Positions 1 through 6,040 of a stretch of 6,040 bases of DNA are shown here, in pieces (position 1 is the first letter of the stretch; every line of letters starts with the position of its first letter). Origin of the DNA: Oscillospiraceae bacterium (lineage in GTDB: Bacteria; Bacillota; Clostridia; Oscillospirales; Acutalibacteraceae). The position numbers were made by a program, and so were the translations under genes. The stretch covers positions 1-6,040 of the forward strand of contig CADBMQ010000245.1 in the NCBI GenBank assembly GCA_902795765.1, in the 5' to 3' direction. Below the pieces are notes generated by a model. That model saw only the letters and a program-made list of their open reading frames with translations, was not told where the DNA came from and ran no database searches.

Positions 1-1961
1 GACGAATACAAAACATAGTTAACTGTCTTTATTGCTTGTGTATTAAATACTGTTGAATTGTTATATTTTACATTGATTGTTTTTCCACTGGTTATTGATG
101 TTTTACTCGTGATATATGGTTGACTGTTTTGAGGTGTTGTTATCATTCTTGATGAACCTGCAGCAAAAACGGTTGCACCTTTTATTGTAAGTGCTCCATC
201 AGAGTCTAAGGGCTCATTGTCGCCCCCTGACTGCTGTCCCCATACGATTATGTTACCACCCGATAATGTAAGAGAGCCGTTGGAATCGAGTCCATCACCT
301 GTGGCATTCACATAGATATTTCCACCATAGATGTTTAGACTATAACTTGATGTGTTTCCACTCGGTGGATTGCCTGCACCAGGTCTTGACCAACCGTGTC
401 CACCACCAGGATTAAAGCCACCTCCACCCGATGAATCTGCTCCACCCGCTGCATTTATTCCATCATCTGACGTTATCATACTGATATTGCCAGATGAAAT
501 ATTGACTGTACCCGCTTCGAGTCCTTCGTAGGAATTTATAACAATGATATTTATATTTTCGTTGTTATCCCCTTTTATTCCAATGTCAAGCGTTGTACTT
601 GCATGGATACCATCGTCACCTGTTTTTATTTCAAATGTGCCGCCTTTTATGTCAACAAATGCGTCCGAGTGGATTGCATCATCTGCACAATTCAACTTGA
701 ATGTACCACCAGAAATCACAATGTTATTTGTTGATTTGTCTGTGCTGTCTGTATCGGCTGACGCCTTTATTCCTTTGCAACTCATTGTCTTTGAATTGAA
801 AGTTTTATCGTTGTAGCCACCAAGTGTTGTTATATCGAATTCGCCACCCGAGATAACAATATCTTGCATTGATTGGATAGCATCAAGTCCCGATTTGATT
901 GTGATTTTACCATTTTCAATATTGATTTTACCCAATTTACCCAATTCTTCGTCTACCGAATCCGGATCTGTACGGATACCGTCTTCTAAGGCATTCACAT
1001 TTAGTGTACCAGACTGAATATTAAGCAAATTATCGCAAGAAATTCCATGTTTCGCACTTTGAATATTGAGTGTGAGATCTTTTATTGTTAAATTACCGAA
1101 CTCGCCAACTTTTATGGCATTTTTACTTTTACAATCCAAATTTAATATTCCACTACCACACAATGTTATGTCCGAATGGGATTTGCCTTTAATTACGGCT
1201 GATTCTGCATAAGATGCATTTGTGCCATTACCACCACTCGCAGTATCCCCATAAATGTCAGAATTATTAAGTGTTGCATCTGTCAATGTGTTTGTGTAAC
1301 CTGAAAGACAGTTCACATACACTTTTGCAGTTGAGTCCTTCTTAACTGTTATTGGAGACGTGAATGAAGATTTTAAATTCAAACCTTCAAGCAACAGATT
1401 ACTATCGCCCGTAGCCTCCTTTTTAACGGTTATAGTCATATCATCGCTACTGCCGTAAAATGCAAATGTTCCGCCCTTCTTTTTTATGCCAACATTCAGC
1501 GAATAATTATCAGCGTTTTGATATACTTGATTTCCCTGCTCATCTGTTGTGTAATCGGGAACAATTTCCTCGTCATTTTTATTTATGCCTGTAATTTCAT
1601 ATGTTGTATCCTTGCCGTTTATAACAGTGAGTGTATTATCGTTGAAATAAAATGTAGTATATCCTACAGGTATTTGCACAAGTTTTTGCGTATTGCCACA
1701 GTATAACATCAGATCAACAACTCCAACCGCTCCCGATTTAGCAGTTACAACCACTTGATTTTGGCTTGTTTCGACTGTGGCAAGTGACTGATCGGATACA
1801 GTCGCCGAAACTGTTTGATTTGCTTTTATGATTGCACCTTTATTACCGTTTGGCTCTACCGAATATTCAAGACTGATATTCGACGCTTTAACAGGTACAA
1901 GCATTGAAATTATAATGCCTAATATAAGCATTATGAGAATGGGGAATCTTCGCTTTTTCAT
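1..1961 (-). CDS. Secreted carbohydrate-binding beta-helix protein (Cthe_2159/DUF4353 type), C-terminus cut by window edge
   Basis: My own reverse-strand translation runs from ATG at 1961 to the left edge without a stop, giving 653 codons. The start has an AAAGGA ribosome binding site 8 bases upstream. Residues 1-27 form a signal peptide: MKKRR, a hydrophobic core, and a likely cut after V-K-A27. Residues 28-98 look like a small Ig-like beta domain, followed by VGYTTFYF at 99. From about 175 onward the protein is Asn/Gly/Ser/Thr-rich, with recurring SGG-(T/N)-hydrophobic strands and acidic turns: ADDAIHSDA (426-434), GDDGIHA (448-454), DDGINAAGG (499-507), GDGLDSNG (555-562) and GGDNEPLDSDG (579-589). 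These match the right-handed beta-helix family founded by the Clostridium thermocellum protein Cthe_2159, which binds cellulose and pectin-like acidic glycans and carries calcium. A Gly/Pro-rich loop interrupts the helix at about 510-535. The end reads NYVLYSS, a family C-terminal motif, so probably only a few dozen residues are missing. No sortase or dockerin signal is visible. The family call is firm; the ligand is unknown. Confidence 0.93.
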   Translation of the reverse strand, partial: MKKRRFPILIMLILGIIISMLVPVKASNISLEYSVEPNGNKGAIIKANQTVSATVSDQSLATVETSQNQVVVTAKSGAVGVVDLMLYCGNTQKLVQIPVGYTTFYFNDNTLTVINGKDTTYEITGINKNDEEIVPDYTTDEQGNQVYQNADNYSLNVGIKKKGGTFAFYGSSDDMTITVKKEATGDSNLLLEGLNLKSSFTSPITVKKDSTAKVYVNCLSGYTNTLTDATLNNSDIYGDTASGGNGTNASYAESAVIKGKSHSDITLCGSGILNLDCKSKNAIKVGEFGNLTIKDLTLNIQSAKHGISCDNLLNIQSGTLNVNALEDGIRTDPDSVDEELGKLGKINIENGKITIKSGLDAIQSMQDIVISGGEFDITTLGGYNDKTFNSKTMSCKGIKASADTDSTDKSTNNIVISGGTFKLNCADDAIHSDAFVDIKGGTFEIKTGDDGIHASTTLDIGIKGDNNENINIIVINSYEGLEAGTVNISSGNISMITSDDGINAAGGADSSGGGGFNPGGGHGWSRPGAGNPPSGNTSSYSLNIYGGNIYVNATGDGLDSNGSLTLSGGNIIVWGQQSGGDNEPLDSDGALTIKGATVFAAGSSRMITTPQNSQPYITSKTSITSGKTINVKYNNSTVFNTQAIKTVNYVLYS

Positions 1962-1969
1962 TTAAAACA

Positions 1970-1975
1970 TCCTTT
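1970..1975 (-). promoter_or_regulatory. Ribosome binding site of the carbohydrate-binding protein gene
   Basis: Read on the minus strand, AAAGGA lies 8 bases before the ATG at 1961. It supports that start, which is followed at once by a signal peptide. Confidence 0.8.
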
Positions 1976-1989
1976 CAGATAACACAAAA

Positions 1990-2010
1990 CACAGACGCAA
2001 TGCGTCTGTG
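1990..2010 (-). promoter_or_regulatory. Perfect hairpin in the 5' leader of the minus-strand gene
   Basis: CACAGACGCA and TGCGTCTGTG are exact reverse complements separated by one base. As RNA this folds to about 9 base pairs with a 3-base loop. On the minus strand GGGG precedes it and TTTT follows, so G-U pairs could lengthen the stem. It starts about 10 bases after the predicted transcription start (about 2020) and ends some 28 bases before the start codon. It may stabilise the 5' end of the mRNA, act as a weak attenuator (the T tract is short and broken by G), be a protein site, or be a copy of a small dispersed palindrome. The structure is certain; its role is not. Confidence 0.55.
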
Positions 2011-2026
2011 CCCCTTCTCTGCTTTA

Positions 2027-2056
2027 ATTATATACGAAATTCACTTTTTATGTCAA
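2027..2056 (-). promoter_or_regulatory. Sigma-A promoter of the carbohydrate-binding protein gene
   Basis: On the minus strand there is an exact -35 box, TTGACA (2051-2056), an 18-base spacer and an exact -10 box, TATAAT (2027-2032). Transcription should begin near 2019-2021, leaving a leader of about 58 bases that carries the 1990-2010 hairpin. Both boxes match consensus, so strong basal expression is expected unless a regulator acts. Confidence 0.85.
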
Positions 2057-2080
2057 GATTTAATTATACGGCAATTTCAA

Positions 2081-2126
2081 CAAATTTTTAGGTCATTTTT
2101 TGATTATTTCACACAGTAAAAATTTG
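2081..2126. repeat. 10-bp inverted repeat between the divergent promoters
   Basis: CAAATTTTTA (2081-2090) and TAAAAATTTG (2117-2126) are exact reverse complements with 26 bases between them. They sit between the two outward-facing -35 boxes. The right arm lies at about -52 to -43 of the plus promoter, where an A/T-rich UP element would be. It could be a paired regulator site or simply A/T tracts that help RNA polymerase. In such AT-rich DNA, chance is a real alternative. Confidence 0.35.
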
Positions 2127-2133
2127 CTTTTCG

Positions 2134-2162
2134 TTGACTTTATTTATCCATAATGCTATTAT
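2134..2162 (+). promoter_or_regulatory. Sigma-A promoter of the GH43-permease operon
   Basis: TTGACT (2134-2139) serves as -35, followed by a 17-base spacer and TATTAT (2157-2162) as -10; each box is one mismatch from consensus. Transcription should start near 2169, giving a leader of about 33 bases. A second TATAAT at 2175-2180 has no -35 partner at a workable distance. The -10 box lies inside an 11-bp dyad (2154-2184). Confidence 0.75.
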
Positions 2163-2184
2163 ATCTAATGTATATATAATAGCA
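2154..2184. promoter_or_regulatory. Operator-like dyad over the -10 box and start site of the operon
   Basis: TGCTATTATAT (2154-2164) and ATATAATAGCA (2174-2184) are perfect reverse complements with a 9-base spacer. The arm centres are 20 bp apart, two helical turns, as expected for a dimeric repressor reading one face of DNA. The left arm contains the -10 box and lies before the predicted start of transcription, so the pair cannot form a full hairpin in the mRNA; this favours a DNA-level operator. The right arm ends just before the ribosome binding site. No regulator gene is visible in the window, so the binding protein is unknown. Confidence 0.5.
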
Positions 2185-2188
2185 CTTT

Positions 2189-2193
2189 GGAGG
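2189..2193 (+). promoter_or_regulatory. Ribosome binding site that fixes the GH43 start
   Basis: GGAGG lies 8 bases before ATG 2202. An in-frame TTG at 2187 overlaps this site and would leave its own start without a ribosome binding site, so 2202 is the real start. Confidence 0.85.
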
Positions 2194-2201
2194 ATGTTAA
2201 A

Positions 2202-2738
2202 ATGAACTCTATTAAACCAGGTTTAGAATGGCTTGATACAAATGGTTGTCCCATTCAAGCACACGCAGGTCAATTGTTTATAGAAGACGGCGTTTACTAC
2301 TGGTATGGTGAGGATAAGAGCAATATGACTGTTGATGTTTACGGCGAGCCGTATCACAATGGTGTTCGCTGCTACTCTTCTACCGACCTTTATAATTGGA
2401 AGGACGAAGGTACTATTCTTGCTCCGTCTGATGACGAAAATAGTCCGCTCCATTCTTATAGAGTTGTTGATAGACCACACATTATCTACAATGAAAAAAC
2501 TAAAAAATACGTTATGTGGATTAAGTTTGCAGGCGAAAAAGAAAACTTGCGTAACTGGAAAAATCAAAGAGCAGGTGTTTTGGTTGCTGATAAGTTGCTC
2601 GATCCATACACTTTGGTTAAAGATTTCTTGCCAAATGGTATGCACATGGGAGATTTTGACTTTGTTAAAGACGGAGATAAGATGTTTATTTCAGTCACAT
2701 TGTCAACAATCCGTCTGACGTTGCTTGTATGCAGTTGA
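2202..2738 (+). CDS. GH43-like hydrolase, N-terminal fragment as read
   Basis: This is the product if the sequence is taken at face value: 178 residues from ATG 2202. The last 17 or so residues (after about 2687) are out of frame and have no family likeness. It holds roughly the first half of the propeller, up to MGDFDFVKDGDKM, and lacks the predicted catalytic acid and base, so alone it should be inactive. Confidence 0.6.
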   Translation: MNSIKPGLEWLDTNGCPIQAHAGQLFIEDGVYYWYGEDKSNMTVDVYGEPYHNGVRCYSSTDLYNWKDEGTILAPSDDENSPLHSYRVVDRPHIIYNEKTKKYVMWIKFAGEKENLRNWKNQRAGVLVADKLLDPYTLVKDFLPNGMHMGDFDFVKDGDKMFISVTLSTIRLTLLVCS

Positions 2739-3271
2739 CTGACGATTATCTCGATGTTTTGCCCGAATACTCACTTCATTTCAAGTATGATGCTCCACCT
2801 GCGACAAGAGAATCGCCTTCTGCGTTTATTCGTGATGGCAAACACTATCTCATCACATCAGGTTGCACAGGTTACCACCCAAATCCGTCTATGATTGCAG
2901 TTGCTGACAAAGGCGATGGCCCTTGGACTGAACTTGGCGGTGTTTGTATTGGCGATGATACTAAATCGACTTTCCACTCGCAGGTTTCTTGTGTATTTAA
3001 GCACCCGAAAAAGGAAAATCTCTATATCGCAATGGCAGACCGTTGGTTGTCTGATCTTGATTTGTCGAAACTTCCTTGGATTACCGAAGGTTACCGAATT
3101 TTGCAATCGAAAGATGCAGTTGAAACCGATTTAACCTGGCAAGATGTTTGGCAATATTCAAAGCGCAATATCAGCAAGGCTACATACGTATGGCTTCCTA
3201 TTGAGTTTGATGAAAATGGTGTTGGTCACATTCGTTGGTATGACGAATGGAAAATTGAGGATTTTGACTAA
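2729..3271 (+). CDS. GH43-like hydrolase, C-terminal fragment as read
   Basis: The frame is open from 2681 and its first ATG is at 2729, overlapping the end of the N-terminal fragment. No ribosome binding site precedes that ATG, and homology-like sequence (HIVNNPSDVAC) continues upstream of it, so 2729 is an internal codon of the ancestral gene rather than a true start. This 180-residue part carries the RESP acid motif, the SGCTGYHPN stretch and the FHSQ motif. Confidence 0.6.
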   Translation: MQLTDDYLDVLPEYSLHFKYDAPPATRESPSAFIRDGKHYLITSGCTGYHPNPSMIAVADKGDGPWTELGGVCIGDDTKSTFHSQVSCVFKHPKKENLYIAMADRWLSDLDLSKLPWITEGYRILQSKDAVETDLTWQDVWQYSKRNISKATYVWLPIEFDENGVGHIRWYDEWKIEDFD

Positions 3272-3287
3272 GTAGGAGACGTTTGTA

Positions 3288-4217
3288 ATGGGTTTTAGTT
3301 TAATGGGACTTTTGCTCCTATCTATCGCCGTTGTTTGCGGTGTGGCAAAAGGCTACTGCGGTCGTACTACGGGTAATTATGCGAAAACTATTCCCGACTC
3401 GGCGAAAGTTAGTCTTTTCCGTATGATGTTTTGTGCGATAATCGGTTTTTGCATCGCATTTATTTCAGTTGGTTTTGAAAACATTGTCGGTATTAGCACT
3501 CCGTCTTTGCTTACGGCTATGGGAGCAGGTGTGTCGATGGCAATGTTTATCATTGTTTGGCTTATATGCGTTCGAAAAAATGCGTATATGCTCGTTAGTG
3601 TATTCACTAATGTCGGCGTGCTTGTTCCGTTTTTTCTGTGTGCTATCTTTTTTGGCGACACTATTTCAATCAAGCAGTACATCGGTGTTGCCGTTATCAT
3701 TGTTGCTGTAATCATTATGTTCGGCTACAATCAATCGCTTAAAGGTGTTAAGGTTACTGTCGGTTCTGTATTTTTACTTGTTTTCTGCGGTTTCCTTAAT
3801 GGTATGAACGAGTTTTTGAATGCAAAAGTGTTTACCAACCTTAAAGTGAAAACCGACAATAGTGTTGCTTTTCAGTTTTGGCTGTATCTTTCGGCGTTTG
3901 TTGTTCTTGCGCTCTATCTTATAGGCTACAACATTTTTATAAAAAGAACACCTGAACAAAAGGCAGATGCTATGAAAATGAGCGGTAAGCTATTCTTACT
4001 GATTGTTGTTATTTCTTCGCTCACTTTTGTGTTTACGCTATTTAAGACACTCGCAAGCGAGCATCTCGGCTCGGTGCAATTATACACAATGAGCCTTGGC
4101 GGAGATTTATTCCTATCCAATTTGATGGCTGCTGTGATACTTCACGAAAAGCCGACTGTAAAGTCGATTGTTGGTATTGTGCTTACGTTCTCGGCGATGT
4201 TGCTTATCAATCTATAA
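3288..4217 (+). CDS. DMT-superfamily (EamA-like) membrane transporter
   Basis: The product is a 309-residue, highly hydrophobic protein. About ten membrane segments can be placed, near residues 2-22, 43-63, 72-95, 98-122, 127-147, 155-177, 193-217, 232-252, 260-285 and 290-309. This is the ten-helix, two-times-five repeat layout of drug/metabolite transporters. The second half ends with HEKPT followed by SIVGIVLTFSAMLL, and the first half has FGDTISIKQYIGVAVIIVAVI; both match the EamA pattern of an acidic or polar residue before helix 4-5 of each repeat. The start at 3288 has AGGAG at 3274-3278, 9 bases upstream. It begins 16 bases after the GH43 stop and has no promoter of its own, so the two are co-transcribed. 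Substrate is not readable from sequence: a sugar or sugar product fits the neighbour, but an amino acid or nucleotide metabolite is equally possible for the family, as is export. Confidence 0.85.
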   Translation: MGFSLMGLLLLSIAVVCGVAKGYCGRTTGNYAKTIPDSAKVSLFRMMFCAIIGFCIAFISVGFENIVGISTPSLLTAMGAGVSMAMFIIVWLICVRKNAYMLVSVFTNVGVLVPFFLCAIFFGDTISIKQYIGVAVIIVAVIIMFGYNQSLKGVKVTVGSVFLLVFCGFLNGMNEFLNAKVFTNLKVKTDNSVAFQFWLYLSAFVVLALYLIGYNIFIKRTPEQKADAMKMSGKLFLLIVVISSLTFVFTLFKTLASEHLGSVQLYTMSLGGDLFLSNLMAAVILHEKPTVKSIVGIVLTFSAMLLINL

Positions 4218-4220
4218 ATT

Positions 4221-4252
4221 AAAATCCCAACCTTGATTGGTTGGAATTTTTT
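4221..4252. terminator. Bidirectional intrinsic terminator between permease gene and ligA
   Basis: CCAACC (4227-4232) pairs with GGTTGG (4239-4244) around the loop TTGATT. Outside the stem, AAAAT and ATTTT can also pair after one mismatch. On the plus strand a run of six T (4247-4252) follows; on the minus strand AAAAT at 4221-4225 yields ATTTT after the stem. It lies 3 bases after the permease stop and just beyond the ligA stop, so it can end transcription from both sides, more strongly on the plus strand. Confidence 0.85.
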
Positions 4253-4255
4253 GTT

Positions 4256-6040
<1,785 letters not shown>

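Larger units (their letters stand above)
2202..3271 (+). pseudogene. GH43-like glycoside hydrolase, broken by a one-base frameshift
   Basis: Two overlapping frames form one 356-residue protein if a single T is restored in the run at 2685-2687. The join then reads DKMFYFSHIVNNPSD, which is natural for this fold, whereas the uncorrected frame runs into TGA at 2736-2738. The repaired protein is a five-bladed beta-propeller of the GH43 type. Visible motifs (repaired numbering) are QAHAG at 19-23 and YYWYGED at 32-38, CYSSTDLYNW at 57-66, DRPHIIYN at 90-97, TRESP with E204, TSGCTGYHPNPSM, and FHSQ with Q261, ending in WYDEWKIEDFD. In subfamily GH43_24 (exo-beta-1,3-galactanases), Glu in the RE-P motif is the acid and Gln in the FxSQ motif takes the base role; E204 and Q261 fit, while D90 stands where Glu is usual. 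There is no signal peptide, so action is cytoplasmic, probably on imported oligosaccharides. It shares an operon with the permease. Beta-galactosidic substrate is inference. Recent pseudogene and sequencing error cannot be told apart here. Confidence 0.82.

Noticed and set aside
420..690. Repeated D-D-G-I coding stretches as a DNA tandem repeat or CRISPR-like array
   Set aside because: Similarity is at the protein level only (acidic turns of beta-helix coils); unit spacing varies and bases differ.
544..816. Plus-strand 90-residue reading frame
   Set aside because: It is antisense to the clear beta-helix gene and has no ribosome binding site; its hydrophobic look comes from reading Asn/Ile-rich codons backward.
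1518..1706. Plus-strand 62-residue Cys/Ile-rich frame
   Set aside because: Antisense to the N-terminal part of the carbohydrate-binding protein gene, with no start signals.
2175..2180. TATAAT as an alternative -10 box for the operon
   Set aside because: No -35-like box 16-18 bases upstream, and it would leave almost no room before the ribosome binding site; it is better explained as the right arm of the dyad.
2187..2201. TTG at 2187 as an extended start of the GH43-like gene
   Set aside because: It overlaps the GGAGG ribosome binding site that serves ATG 2202, and has no such site of its own.
2676..2700. Programmed -1 ribosomal frameshift in the hydrolase
   Set aside because: No slippery heptamer in the right phase and no clear downstream stem; the family is not known for recoding. 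Loss of one T explains the data better.
2895..3134. Alternate-frame and antisense frames within the hydrolase, permease and ligA
   Set aside because: All are shadows of family-recognisable genes and lack ribosome binding sites or sensible composition.

Overview
The window looks like chromosomal DNA of a low-GC Gram-positive anaerobe of the Clostridia, probably a gut or rumen relative of Ruminococcus/Oscillospiraceae. This rests on AT-rich codon use, strong GGAGG-type ribosome binding sites, near-consensus sigma-A promoters, and a secreted carbohydrate-binding beta-helix protein of a family common in such bacteria. The genus is inference; no rRNA or other marker settles it beyond ligA.

Layout. 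(1) Positions 1-1961, minus strand: a long reading frame open to the left edge encodes a secreted protein of the Cthe_2159/DUF4353 carbohydrate-binding type; only its C-terminal end is missing. (2) Positions 1962-2201: a divergent control region with one promoter per direction, a hairpin in the 5' leader of the minus-strand gene, and a perfect 11-bp dyad lying across the -10 box of the plus-strand promoter. (3) Positions 2202-3271, plus: a cytoplasmic GH43-like glycosidase split by a one-base frameshift near 2685. (4) Positions 3288-4217, plus: a ten-helix DMT/EamA-type permease, 16 bases downstream and surely in the same operon. (5) Positions 4221-4252: a hairpin terminator shared by converging genes. 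(6) Positions 4256-6040, minus: ligA, the NAD+-dependent DNA ligase, whose N-terminus lies beyond the right edge.

How the parts relate. The surface or secreted polysaccharide-binding protein and the glycosidase-permease pair start back to back, so a shared role in glycan use is plausible but not proven. The glycosidase has no signal peptide, so it would act on material already taken into the cell. Its residues resemble GH43 subfamily 24 (exo-beta-1,3-galactanase type), but the frameshift means it is either a recent pseudogene or carries a sequencing error. ligA is housekeeping and functionally unrelated.

I found no mobile element, CRISPR array, tRNA or rRNA. The most notable items are the frameshift, the operator-like dyad, the leader hairpin, and an apparent internal start in ligA that is an artefact of the window edge.
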